From Pirellula sp. SH-Sr6A (lineage in GTDB: Bacteria; Planctomycetota; Planctomycetia; Pirellulales; Pirellulaceae), in assembly GCF_001610875.1 (NCBI RefSeq), contig NZ_CP011272.1:849988-913987 (forward strand): a stretch of 64,000 bases of DNA, given 5' to 3'. Under the pieces are notes generated by a model that saw nothing but the letters and a program-made list of their open reading frames with translations, ran no database searches and had not been told where the DNA came from. Below are positions 28,094 through 37,263 of this stretch, piece after piece. The position numbers and the translations under genes were made by a program. Numbering within the stretch: position 1 is the first letter of the stretch; each line of letters opens with the position of its first letter.

Positions 28094-29161
28094 TTACTGA
28101 TTCACCGTGGTATCGCGGAATGTCGGCGGCTCAATGCAGCTCGCGACGTTATCCCACATGGGTTGCTTGTTGTTGTGCTCCGGCAACCTATATTTCGAAG
28201 CACCACTCACGGGCGACCATCCCGTCGGGGAAGGCTCGTACCCTTGTCCCGTCGAACTAAACAAAATAAAAGGCGACCCACCTGGACGCATCCATCCGTA
28301 GAAACCATCGATTCCAGGACTTATCACTTGGAACGTCTTCGCCGATTCGTAGCCAGCCGTCGGCATCGTAGCCAATGTCGCGGCCAAAAGCGGACGGGCG
28401 GCACCATACAAAGCATCGTTAGGATCGGAGGAGGGAGTGGCCTTGTGATAGTTGAAGAAGACCGTGCCGCCTCTTACAAATTGATACGTGCGATGATCAA
28501 AATAGACGTAGGGCGTTGATGAAGCGTACGACCCGTACACCGGCAGCAAATCATCGGATCCATGCCCTGCAAACGAATCATCGAAGAAGTTCAACCGACC
28601 GTTGTTGAATTCGTAAAAGGAATTCTCTCTCTGCGGGTTGTATTGATAGACAGGAGAAGCTGGCGTACCCGTGTTGACAAAGGGACCACCCTTGCCAGTG
28701 AATGGCTTTTGACCATCGGTGCTGAAGCCCCCCAAGAAAAACACCAACGCCTCCGCTGGGTCCATCACTCGACTGTCGTAGTCATTGCGAACCGCCGAAC
28801 TCCCAGGCAAACTTGGATTGAGCAAATTGAGCTCGCTCTGCAAGATGCTCGGGAACGCCTTGCGAAGATGCGTCTCCATGATCCGCCAATCGCTTCCATC
28901 TGGCGGGTAATCGCCGTATTTGGTGCGATACTTCTCCACGGCGTCGGCCAACGACTGAACCTCGAACTTGACCATACCGTTATTCATGGTCCTTCGAACC
29001 GCGAACACGGCTGGGACTAAAAGACCAACCAGAACCCCGATGATGGATATCACCACCAACAGCTCCACCAAGGTGAAACCGGATCGGTTCGCCATCCCGC
29101 CGCGGGCGAATAAGCCTCCTGCGCCCAAGCTCTGCAATCCCTTGTTTCGGTGCTTCTTCAT
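28094..29161 (-). CDS. Major-pseudopilin-like protein, GspG type (first of two)
   Basis: 355 residues from the ATG at 29161, chosen for the AAAGGAAAG upstream. An unusually long basic leader (about 27 residues, KKHRNKGLQSLGAGGLFARG) precedes SGFTLVELLVVISIIGVLVG, the prepilin cleavage site and helix. The next segment, GMVKFEVQSLADAVEKYRTKYGDYPPDG, is the GspG-like helix and start of the beta domain, used here for the pilus-like shaft. First pseudopilin gene after gspF, so it may head the pseudopilin operon; a palindrome lies about 90 bp upstream. Confidence 0.87.
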   Translation of the reverse strand: MKKHRNKGLQSLGAGGLFARGGMANRSGFTLVELLVVISIIGVLVGLLVPAVFAVRRTMNNGMVKFEVQSLADAVEKYRTKYGDYPPDGSDWRIMETHLRKAFPSILQSELNLLNPSLPGSSAVRNDYDSRVMDPAEALVFFLGGFSTDGQKPFTGKGGPFVNTGTPASPVYQYNPQRENSFYEFNNGRLNFFDDSFAGHGSDDLLPVYGSYASSTPYVYFDHRTYQFVRGGTVFFNYHKATPSSDPNDALYGAARPLLAATLATMPTAGYESAKTFQVISPGIDGFYGWMRPGGSPFILFSSTGQGYEPSPTGWSPVSGASKYRLPEHNNKQPMWDNVASCIEPPTFRDTTVNQ

Positions 29162-29250
29162 GGCTACTTTCCTTTCGCTTCCCACAACAGGGTGATCATC
29201 CCCCTGCCGCTCGCTTTTTCCGCCTCTTCCTGTCCCTATCTAACTCCCTC

Positions 29251-29269
29251 GCGATAAACCATTTATCGC
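29251..29269. promoter_or_regulatory. Perfect 8-bp palindrome upstream of the pseudopilin genes
   Basis: GCGATAAA (29251-29258), three bases, TTTATCGC (29262-29269). A partial half-site TTGTCGCAA follows near 29291. The site lies about 90 bp upstream of the first pseudopilin start, in the 372-bp gap 29162-29533, where no gene is seen. It could be an operator; without a T tract on either strand it is a poor terminator. Confidence 0.45.
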
Positions 29270-29533
29270 AAGTCTCAATTCAAGTTGATTTGTCGCAATC
29301 TGAAACAAAATCAAACGATCCGGAAGCTTTTCTTTAACACTCGACTAGCGATGCAAAAGGAGTTCCACGTTTGCTATTATTCCATGAAATCTGAAAAGTA
29401 ATCGTCGACCCACCCATTGAATTCTCAGCCGCCATGGCGCCGCCTCTTGTTACCAACGACCCAGCAGAGCGTGCGTCAATATCTGCTGGAGACGGCTAAC
29501 AAGCGCTCGCGTCCATGCGCGGATGCCATGCGG

Positions 29534-31000
29534 TTAGCTCAAGCTGGTGATCAAGGAGATCAACGGCATGAACAACGAGATCACGATGAACCCGACCGCC
29601 ACCCCTAGGAATACGATCAACATCGGTTCGATCAACTTGGTCAAACCTTCTGTCATCACGCGCACTTCCTCGTCGTAGTTGTCAGCGATCTTGTAAAGCA
29701 TCGTATCGAGCTCCCCAGTCTCTTCACCGACATCGATCATGTTAACAACCAAGTCATCGATGACTCGGGTCTTCATACGCAGGAGATACCAAAGGGCCAT
29801 GCCAACCACCCCAGCACCGATCGTGATGCCGCTGATGACCACGAGCTGATCGCCGGCGCTGGCTGCAGCCGCTTTCGAGCCCGCCTTCCCTCCTTGCTTG
29901 ACCCCCTTACCGGCCGTCAAGGCGACCGACATCATCATGATCCCTGGAAAGGCACCCATCCAACACCAATAAAACAAGGCCATAGGATGGAACCCAGGCG
30001 ATGAATGCTCCTTCATCGGCTTGGCGATCACATCCCCCTCTCGAATCGCGTCGATCACTTTATTGAAGATGCGTTCGAACATTGCGTTCCCTGCTGTCTC
30101 CCGCGTGATGTTGAGGGCTTCCAGAATAGGAACGCCTGAAGTAATCAACGTACCGAGCGTTCGAGTCGTTCTCGCCAGAATATTTCGCTCAATCAAACTT
30201 CCGAAAACCGGAACCTTGATGATGAACTGATCAAACCCCATACGCCCATGCTTGAACTTTCGGATGATCTTTCCAATCAACCAACAACAAATCGGCAACA
30301 AGAACATCAACCAGAAATAGTTCACGACGTAGTCGCTCATCGCCATGAGCAACAACGTGGGAGGGGGTAGCTTCAATTCGAACTCATCGAACATCTTCTT
30401 GAACGTCGGGACGATAAAGAACATGATCCCCGCGAGAATGGCGATCGCCACCAACACAACCGCAATCGGGTAAATCAGAGCCCCCTTCACCTTTCGCTTA
30501 AGCGATTCGGCGCTTTCCAAGAACTCTGCCAAACGCTGAAGGATCGTTTCCAACGCACCCCCGGCCTCACCCGCCTTGATCATGTTGACATACAAGCGAC
30601 TGAATACCTTGGGGGCCTTCGCCATCGCCTCGGAAAGAGTCAAGCCCGTTTCAATCTCTTCGCAGACATCCTGCAACGTGTACTTCAGTTTGCCTGGCTT
30701 TTGATTGTTCTCGAGAATCTTGAGCGAACGCAGGATCGGCAAACCTGCATCCTGCAGAATCGACAACTGCCGGGTGAACGTACAGATATGCTTGGTCTTC
30801 GCACCACCAATGGAGAAGCCACGCTTCTTCTTTGCCTTGGTGCCCGCCGCCGCTGCCGTCCCCTTCTTGAGGGATAGCTTCGTGACAAAGTACCCCATCT
30901 GCCGAATGGTATTCTGTGCTTCTTCTTCGCTCGGTGCCTCGATCACGTCTCGGATTTCTTGTCCGGTCCGATCCATGGCTTCGAATTGATACATTGGCAT
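29534..31000 (-). CDS. gspF: Type II secretion/type IV pilus inner-membrane platform protein (GspF/PilC)
   Basis: 488 residues. N-terminal YQFEAMDRTGQEIRDVIEA is the GspF opening. The two cytoplasmic four-helix domains are visible: FTRQLSILQDAGLPILRSL with VNMIKAGEAGGALETIL (residues about 75-153), and LARTTRTLGTLITSGVPILEALNITRETAGN (about 275-304), then MIDVGEETGELDTMLYKIAD (about 421-440). The platform protein links the ATPase to pseudopilin assembly. An oddity is an extra stretch of about 80 residues (332-417) between the two halves of the second domain, carrying two hydrophobic segments and an Ala/Gly/Lys linker. The AAAGGACACC upstream supports the ATG used. It lies about 115 bp after the second ATPase gene. 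Confidence 0.93.
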   Translation of the reverse strand: MPMYQFEAMDRTGQEIRDVIEAPSEEEAQNTIRQMGYFVTKLSLKKGTAAAAGTKAKKKRGFSIGGAKTKHICTFTRQLSILQDAGLPILRSLKILENNQKPGKLKYTLQDVCEEIETGLTLSEAMAKAPKVFSRLYVNMIKAGEAGGALETILQRLAEFLESAESLKRKVKGALIYPIAVVLVAIAILAGIMFFIVPTFKKMFDEFELKLPPPTLLLMAMSDYVVNYFWLMFLLPICCWLIGKIIRKFKHGRMGFDQFIIKVPVFGSLIERNILARTTRTLGTLITSGVPILEALNITRETAGNAMFERIFNKVIDAIREGDVIAKPMKEHSSPGFHPMALFYWCWMGAFPGIMMMSVALTAGKGVKQGGKAGSKAAAASAGDQLVVISGITIGAGVVGMALWYLLRMKTRVIDDLVVNMIDVGEETGELDTMLYKIADNYDEEVRVMTEGLTKLIEPMLIVFLGVAVGFIVISLFMPLISLITSLS

Positions 31001-31114
31001 GTTTTCGGTGTCCTTTGATGGTGGGCCCGCTGCTTGTCCACTCGAATTCTCGGTCCGGCGGCGACCAAGGCAATTTTTTGAATAGAAAAAAGTGTAAGGA
31101 GAAAAAAATCGATC

Positions 31115-32830
31115 TTAGCCGTCGTGCACGGTTTCCCGCACAATCTCTTCGGCCGTCGTCAAACCTTGGAAGACGAACTGCCGTCCGTAATCGCTCAAAG
31201 TGATCATGCCGAACGATTGAGCCTTGCGACGTAAATCGTCGGTGGTGGCGTTTTCCATAATCATGTCGCGAAGCGTGTCGTTCATGATCATCAATTCAAA
31301 CAATCCGATCCGGCCTTTGTACCCGGTGTTGTTGCAATTATCGCAGCCGCGCCCGCGATAAAACTTGTGCTTGCGCAACTCCTCGTCGCTCACCCCCAAT
31401 TCCGTCAACATCTCGACCGGTGGCTCGGTTTCCTCGCGGCATTTGGTGCAAATGCGCCGAACAAGCCGCTGAGCAAGAATCGCTTCCACCGTCGCTGTGA
31501 TCAAGAACGTAGGAATCCCCATGTCCTTCATCCGAGTGATCGTGCTCGGAGCATCGTTGGTGTGCAACGTGCTAAAGACCAAGTGACCGGTAAGAGAGGC
31601 TTGGACCGCGATCTCCGCCGTCTCCAAATCCCGTATCTCCCCGACCAAGATGATGTCGGGATCCTGACGCAAAATCGCTCTCAAACAGGACGCAAACGTA
31701 ACTCCAATGTCGTGGTCGATCGGAATCTGTACGATGCCGTCGATGTCATACTCCACCGGATCCTCCGTGGTAACCAACTTCTCGGTGATCTCGTTCATCT
31801 CCGACAACGCCGAATAGAGGGTCGTTGTCTTCCCCGATCCGGTCGGACCAGTCACCAAAACGATTCCATTGGGACGGCGCATCACCGTTCGAAAACTGTT
31901 CATGGTGTGCTCGTCCATCCCGACCTTGGTCAAGGACAAATTCACCACCGTCCGGTCCAAGATCCGCATAACGACGCTTTCACCAAACATCGTCGGCAAT
32001 ACCGAAACGCGCAAGTCAACCGGGTGACCACCGACCATCAATTCGATCCGTCCGTCCTGCGGAAGACGACGCTCGGCAATGTCCAAATTCGCCATGACCT
32101 TGATACGAGTCGTGATGGCAAAGGCCAAGTGCCTCGGCGGTGGCACCATCTCATAAAGCACCCCCTCCGCCTTGATCCGTATCCGGAACTCGTCTTCAAA
32201 TGGCTCGAAGTGAATATCGCTCGCGTGGTCCTTGATCGCCAAAAGCAAAACCAAGTTGAGCAGCTTGCGAACCGGAACACTGTCAGCCAAAGCTTCAGCA
32301 CCGTCCAAGTCAAACTTCTCTCCCTGCAGCATGCTCGCTTGCTGAAACAACTCTTCGTCGTTCGCTAACTCCGCAACGATCTTCTCAACGCTAAGAGATT
32401 CCGAAGAGTAAAACCGCTCCAAGGCCGCTTTGATCTCGCGCTCGGTACAAACCATCATTTCGATGTCGTACCCCAAGAACGTTCGCAACTCGTCTTGAAT
32501 GCTCAAGTTTTGCGGATCGCACGTCGCGACGGAAAGAGTATGACCGTCGAACCGAACAGGAATGACGCGGTAAAGCTGGGCCATCGTTTCCGACATCCGC
32601 TCCAACAACTCCTTCGGAACCGGCTGCTCGCTTAACGAAATCACCTTCATGTTCATCTGTTCGCCAAGCGCTTGCGCCAACTGATCATCGGTGATCAAGG
32701 CCATGTCTTCGGCGATTTTTCCAAGCAATGCACCAGGCTGCTGCTGCTGCTCTTCCAGCAACAACTGCAACTGTTCGTCGGTGATGAAGCCCATATCGAC
32801 AAAAATTTGTCCGATACGACGAGCTACCAT
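31115..32830 (-). CDS. Secretion/pilus assembly ATPase, GspE/PilB family
   Basis: 571 residues from the ATG at 32830 (AGGAACG upstream); a longer frame to 32899 is possible. The N-terminal domain (ARRIGQIFVDMGFITDEQLQ) is an MshEN/GspE N1-type c-di-GMP-binding-like module seen in PilB and GspE. Hexameric ATPase motifs follow: HASDIHFEPFEDEFRIR, Walker A GPTGSGKTTTLYS, the Asp box EDPVEYDIDG, Walker B ILVGEIRDLETAEIA and the His box FSTLHTNDAPSTI. A tetracysteine zinc site (CTKC about residue 480 and CDNC about 515) is characteristic of GspE/PilB. It powers addition of pseudopilin subunits. Another paralogue lies at 34589-36343. Confidence 0.93.
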   Translation of the reverse strand: MVARRIGQIFVDMGFITDEQLQLLLEEQQQQPGALLGKIAEDMALITDDQLAQALGEQMNMKVISLSEQPVPKELLERMSETMAQLYRVIPVRFDGHTLSVATCDPQNLSIQDELRTFLGYDIEMMVCTEREIKAALERFYSSESLSVEKIVAELANDEELFQQASMLQGEKFDLDGAEALADSVPVRKLLNLVLLLAIKDHASDIHFEPFEDEFRIRIKAEGVLYEMVPPPRHLAFAITTRIKVMANLDIAERRLPQDGRIELMVGGHPVDLRVSVLPTMFGESVVMRILDRTVVNLSLTKVGMDEHTMNSFRTVMRRPNGIVLVTGPTGSGKTTTLYSALSEMNEITEKLVTTEDPVEYDIDGIVQIPIDHDIGVTFASCLRAILRQDPDIILVGEIRDLETAEIAVQASLTGHLVFSTLHTNDAPSTITRMKDMGIPTFLITATVEAILAQRLVRRICTKCREETEPPVEMLTELGVSDEELRKHKFYRGRGCDNCNNTGYKGRIGLFELMIMNDTLRDMIMENATTDDLRRKAQSFGMITLSDYGRQFVFQGLTTAEEIVRETVHDG

Positions 32831-33056
32831 GATGTTCGTTCCTAACTGCGTTGGAAATGGTTGAATCTGTTCTACCAGCTGCGGCCCTAAAAGCCGCAAC
32901 GCTCTATCTCAGGTCGATCCATCGACTGTCCTTCCGATCTACTGCCTTCGCGGTCTACGGGCTTCGCGGTCCAGCGAATCGCCGATCAGCCTCGGATTGG
33001 CTTCTGTCCCTCAGCCAACTAGATCGCTCGACCGTTTTTGCAACGATCGAAGGCAA

Positions 33057-34193
33057 CTAGTGGCCGCCGCCCCCGCCCCCGCCCCCGTGATCGAAATCTT
33101 CGTCGGCCGGTTCGTCTGCAATCCCCTTCCGGGCATTGACGATCCGCTTGGCCAAATCGTCCGGCCGGTGTGCCTTGGCCAAGATATCCTCGATGATCAC
33201 CTTGTTGTCTTTCCACAAGTTGAACAACGCATCGTCCATCAATTGCATGCCGAACTTCGCTCCCGTTTGGATGGCGGATGTGATTCGGAAGGTCTTGTTT
33301 TCCCGGATCAAGTTGGCAATACCGTTGGTGACGACGAGAACCTCATACGCAGCACATCTCCCGCCCCCAATCCTGGGAATCAAGGTCTGCGCGACCACCC
33401 CCAGCAAACTGGAAGACAACTGCGTTCGGATCTGGTCCTGCAAGTTCCCTGGGAAAGCATCGATGAGACGGTTCACCGTTCCCTGCGCACTATTGGTGTG
33501 CAACGTGCCGAACACGATGTGCCCCGTTTCCGCTGCCGAGATCGCAGCAGAAATAGTCTCCAAGTCACGCATTTCCCCAACCAGAATACAATCGGGATCC
33601 TGCCGCAACGCCCGGCGAATCGCTTCGGAGAAGCTCGGCACATCCACCCCCACTTCGCGCTGATTGATCGTCGACTTTTTGTGGTCGTGATAGAACTCGA
33701 TCGGATCCTCAATCGTGATGATGTGGTGGTCGTGGGTCTCGTTGATGTAATTGATCAAACTCGCGAGTGTCGTACTCTTCCCAGAACCGGTCGGGCCGGT
33801 TACCAAAACCAACCCCCGAGGTCTCAGCACCATCTTGATCACCGCCTCGGGCAACCCAAGCTGCTCGGGAGTCAGCTTGTCGTTGGGAATCTGACGCAGA
33901 ACCATCGAGATGTTCCCACGCTGCTTGAAGATCGAAACCCGGAACCGAGCGAGCGTTCCGAACGCGAACCCGAAGTCGGCACTTCCCGATTCCTGCAATT
34001 CACGCTGGCATCGCTCCGGTGCAATACTTTTCATCAACTGAACCGTATCGTCCGCCTCAAGAACCTTCGTCTCCAATTTTCGCATTCTGCCGTGCAGACG
34101 AAAAACCGGCGGCTGGCCAACGACAATGTGAATGTCGCTCGCCCCCTGCTTCACAGCAGCTTGAAGGAGTTTATCGATGAGAACTGTTGCCAT
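33057..34193 (-). CDS. pilT: Twitching/retraction ATPase
   Basis: 378 residues. The start at 34193 gives MATVLIDKLLQAAVKQGASDIHI, the usual PilT opening; upstream frame extension has no homology. Motifs: VLVTGPTGSGKSTTLASLI (Walker A), TIEDPIEFYHDHKKSTINQREVG (Asp box), DPDCILVGEMRDLETISAAI (Walker B) and TLHTNSAQGTVNRLID (His box). The AIRRAL and GVDVPSFSEA blocks are PilT-like, and no zinc cysteines are present, unlike the GspE/PilB genes beside it. PilT disassembles pili. The extreme C-terminus is DEDFDH followed by eight glycines and a His, a likely flexible tail encoded by GC-rich repeats. Confidence 0.93.
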   Translation of the reverse strand: MATVLIDKLLQAAVKQGASDIHIVVGQPPVFRLHGRMRKLETKVLEADDTVQLMKSIAPERCQRELQESGSADFGFAFGTLARFRVSIFKQRGNISMVLRQIPNDKLTPEQLGLPEAVIKMVLRPRGLVLVTGPTGSGKSTTLASLINYINETHDHHIITIEDPIEFYHDHKKSTINQREVGVDVPSFSEAIRRALRQDPDCILVGEMRDLETISAAISAAETGHIVFGTLHTNSAQGTVNRLIDAFPGNLQDQIRTQLSSSLLGVVAQTLIPRIGGGRCAAYEVLVVTNGIANLIRENKTFRITSAIQTGAKFGMQLMDDALFNLWKDNKVIIEDILAKAHRPDDLAKRIVNARKGIADEPADEDFDHGGGGGGGGH

Positions 34194-34588
34194 ACATGTT
34201 CCGATAAGACAGCGTAATGAAGCCCTGCCTGCCGCAGGAAAACGGATGCGATCCACATCTCCTACGTCAGGACTGAGAATCCACGGAAGACCGGACCCGG
34301 AGATCGGAGGAGCTGGAAAAGCAAGATTTGTGAAAAGGAACCCATCAACCAGTGTTGGGTGGGCAGATCTATCCTACTTGTTTGCTGGCAAAAAGCGAAG
34401 TTTTCCCAGGGAAAAGAGAGGGACAGTAGGGAAAATGGAACGGTCGTGCGTTACCCAGGCAGGGAACGACTTCCCCTCACAGCAGCGCGCGGGTGCGTGA
34501 CAAAAGAAAAGTCGCCTGGAACCCCCAAACCGACCTATTGCGTGAACAGTACCGCAACCTCCCCCTGCATCGCCCAGAAAGAGCGCTG
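34194..34588. other. 395-bp gap between pilB-like and pilT genes
   Basis: No ORF with family features, no RNA gene and no clear terminator was seen. It presumably holds the pilB-like 3' region and the pilT promoter. The sequence is purine-rich around 34390-34440. Confidence 0.4.
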
Positions 34589-36343
34589 CTAGGTCATGAA
34601 CTCCTTGATCACCCGGTCAATAGCGATGTGCTCCTGCTCCGTCTTCTTCGCACAGCGATAAACCTCGTCGAGCGTCGAAATGCCATTTATCACTTTTCTT
34701 AATCCGTCGCAGTAGAGGGTGGTCATCCCCTGCAGGATCGCTTCCGTTCGAAGCTCCGCCGACGACTTGGCAGCAAACATGAACTCCCGGATACGACCGT
34801 TGACGACCATCATTTCGTAAATCCCAATACGCCCCCGATACCCCTTCTTCTGGCAGTAAGGGCACCCCTTCCCCTTCGAGAATTTCGCAACCTCCACGAT
34901 CTCCTTGGGCAATCCAGCCTCGGCCAACACGGCATCGGACAAACCGGACTGGTACCGACATCGCGTGCAGATTTTCCGCACCAGCCGCTGCGCCATCACC
35001 GCAATCACCGAACTGGCCACCATGTAACCCGGCACCCCCATGTCGGTCATACGCGTCACAGCACTGGGCGCATCGTTCGTGTGCAGAGTACTGAATACCA
35101 AGTGTCCAGTAAGACTAGCTTGGATTCCCATCTGTGCGGTCTCGGTATCTCGCATTTCCCCGACGAGAATAATATTGGGAGCTTGTCGGAGCATGGCTCG
35201 AATGATGCGGGCGAAGTCGAGTCCAATGTTGTGCCGAACTTCCACTTGATTGATACCGGGCAAGTAGTATTCGACGGGGTCTTCGGCCGTGATGATTTTC
35301 CGGTCCGGTCGATTGAGAGCATTGAGGGCCGCGTAGAGCGAGGTTGTCTTTCCGGACCCGGTAGGACCGGTGACCAGAAAGATACCATTAGGACGTTTGA
35401 TGAGACCGGTGAAGATTTTGAAATCGCGATCTGCGAGCCCAAGTTGCTTGATCCCGACCTTGATATTGTCCTTGTCCAGTAGCCGCATAACTGCTGACTG
35501 GCCATGATTCGTCGGAATAATACTTACCCGCAGATCAAGTTCCTTTTCGCCGACCGTGATTTTGATCCGGCCGTCCTGAGGACGCCGGCGTTCGGCGATG
35601 TCCATTTTCGCGAGGATCTTAATGCGGGAGAGGAGAGCCCCCAGCAATCTTCGCGGAGGACTGTCCCGTTCGACGAGCACGCCGTCGATCCGATAGCGGA
35701 TGCGGACGCGATCTTCAAAAGGCTCGACGTGGATATCGGATGCACGAAGCTGGACCGCTTCGGAAATCATGTAATGAACCAGCCGGACGACCGGAGCGGT
35801 CTCGTCTCCGTCCCCTTCCTCGGCCGCGATTTTGTCTTCTTCGGTTTCGGTGAAGTCGATTTGGGTGTCGGTAAACTCTTGCAACATCGAGTCGGCCGAC
35901 TCCCCTTCCACCTGCCCGTAATACCGGTTGATCGCTTCGATGATTTGTTCTTGCGGGGAGAGCGCTGTTTCGACCTTTCGGTTGAGGATAAACCGAAGTT
36001 TTTCGATGGTTTCAATATCGAATGGGTCGGTTACAAGAACTTTGATCGTGTCGTCTTCTTCGGAGACGGGGATAATTTTGTTTTCCCGAGCGACCGATTC
36101 CGGCACCAGCTGGATGACATGGTCGGGGATCCGGATGCTTTGCAAATCGATATATTCGAACTTGTGAAACTCCGCCAGCGCCTGCGTAACCTCTTCGCTG
36201 GAGGCGTATCCCAAGTTGATGAGAGCCTTGGCGATCTGGATATCGTCCTTTTTGGCGAGCGCTTTCGCTTCATTGAGTTGCTCGAGCGAAATCACCCCTC
36301 GAGTGAGGAGCAGATCGGTAAAGTCTCGCATCGGTTGATCCAT
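34589..36343 (-). CDS. pilB: Type IV pilus assembly ATPase, PilB/GspE family
   Basis: 584 residues from the ATG at 36343; the frame upstream to 36457 is unlikely to be translated. N-terminal MshEN-like domain (MRDFTDLLLTRGVISLEQLNEAK), then RASDIHVEPFEDRVRIRYRIDG, Walker A GPTGSGKTTSLYAALNAL, Asp box EDPVEYYLPGINQVEV, Walker B NIILVGEMRDTETAQM and His box FSTLHTNDAPSAVTRMTDM. Four Cys (ICTRCRYQ and GCPYCQKKGYRG) form the PilB/GspE zinc site. It would drive pilus or pseudopilus extension and lies first in the apparent run pilB-pilT-gspE-gspF-pseudopilins. Having two extension ATPases plus a retraction ATPase in one locus suggests alternating or dedicated use. Confidence 0.92.
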   Translation of the reverse strand: MDQPMRDFTDLLLTRGVISLEQLNEAKALAKKDDIQIAKALINLGYASSEEVTQALAEFHKFEYIDLQSIRIPDHVIQLVPESVARENKIIPVSEEDDTIKVLVTDPFDIETIEKLRFILNRKVETALSPQEQIIEAINRYYGQVEGESADSMLQEFTDTQIDFTETEEDKIAAEEGDGDETAPVVRLVHYMISEAVQLRASDIHVEPFEDRVRIRYRIDGVLVERDSPPRRLLGALLSRIKILAKMDIAERRRPQDGRIKITVGEKELDLRVSIIPTNHGQSAVMRLLDKDNIKVGIKQLGLADRDFKIFTGLIKRPNGIFLVTGPTGSGKTTSLYAALNALNRPDRKIITAEDPVEYYLPGINQVEVRHNIGLDFARIIRAMLRQAPNIILVGEMRDTETAQMGIQASLTGHLVFSTLHTNDAPSAVTRMTDMGVPGYMVASSVIAVMAQRLVRKICTRCRYQSGLSDAVLAEAGLPKEIVEVAKFSKGKGCPYCQKKGYRGRIGIYEMMVVNGRIREFMFAAKSSAELRTEAILQGMTTLYCDGLRKVINGISTLDEVYRCAKKTEQEHIAIDRVIKEFMT

Positions 36344-36501
36344 GGTGTCTCTTTGCTTGGGGCCGCTGGGATGAGGAAAAGAGGACGCAAAGGGAGGTTG
36401 ATTTGCATTACGCGTGAAATTCAAGTATATCGCACCAGTTGGAACGATCACAAACATGTTTCGTCAAGTTCAGCCTTAAAACCTTGCAAAACAGGACCAC
36501 G

Positions 36502-37263
36502 ATGACTTCTACCTCCTGGGCACTTATCACCGGCGCGAGTTCTGGAATCGGTCAGACGATTGCGATCCGACTCGCGCGCGCAGGCTTCCGGATCGTCGTG
36601 AACCATTTTCGCGATATTACCGGTGCAACCCGCACGCTGGAATGGGTCAAGGAAGCAGGTTCCGACGGAGTGGCGATCGATGCCGATGTCGGATCGGGAG
36701 CCGAAGTGGCACAGATGTTCGAGCAATTCGACGAAATTGGCGGGGCCCTTCGGGTGCTGGTCAACAATGCAGGGGTTCAGACATGGGCAGGCCTGCTCGA
36801 TCTTCAAGAATCCGACTTCGACCGGACGATACGCACCAATTTAAAGGGTACGTTTCTTTGCATGCAGCAAGCCGGACGTAGGATGCGAGACGGAGGAGCG
36901 GGAGCCATCATCAATATTGGCTCTGGCGCAAATCGCATTCCCTTTCCCAATCTATCGGACTACTGCGCGAGCAAGGGGGGGATCGAAATGTTGACCAAAT
37001 GCGCTGCCACCGAATTGGGGCCCATGGGCATCCGCGTTAACTGCGTCGCGCCAGGTGCGATTGAGAACGAGCGAACGAAGGCAGAGAATCCCGAATACGC
37101 AAAAACGTGGGGAAGCATCACTCCACTTCGACGTTGTGGCGTGCAAGACGACGTGGCGGAGGCTGTATTGTATTTTGCCACCGATGCATCCCCGTTCGTC
37201 ACCGGCCAAATCCTTTACGTCGACGGCGGCTTATGGACTCGAAATCAATGGCCCTACGAATAA
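36502..37263 (+). CDS. Short-chain dehydrogenase/reductase
   Basis: 253 residues from the ATG at 36502, preceded by AGGA. Rossmann dinucleotide motif TGASSGIGQTIA (about residues 10-21), NNAG (about 86-89), catalytic Ser in NIGSGANR and the YCASK block (Tyr-x3-Lys) are all present, as is the C-terminal GQILYVDGG. The GSGANRIP segment is close to the glucose 1-dehydrogenase-like or 3-oxoacyl-ACP-reductase-like SDRs; the substrate is unknown. The next gene begins inside its 3' end (overlap of about 30 bp), indicating translational coupling. Divergent from the pilB-like gene. Confidence 0.9.
   Translation: MTSTSWALITGASSGIGQTIAIRLARAGFRIVVNHFRDITGATRTLEWVKEAGSDGVAIDADVGSGAEVAQMFEQFDEIGGALRVLVNNAGVQTWAGLLDLQESDFDRTIRTNLKGTFLCMQQAGRRMRDGGAGAIINIGSGANRIPFPNLSDYCASKGGIEMLTKCAATELGPMGIRVNCVAPGAIENERTKAENPEYAKTWGSITPLRRCGVQDDVAEAVLYFATDASPFVTGQILYVDGGLWTRNQWPYE

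Noticed and set aside
29461-29489. Hairpin CCAGCAGA/TCTGCTGG as terminator of gspF
   Set aside because: No following T tract on the minus strand; could be chance.
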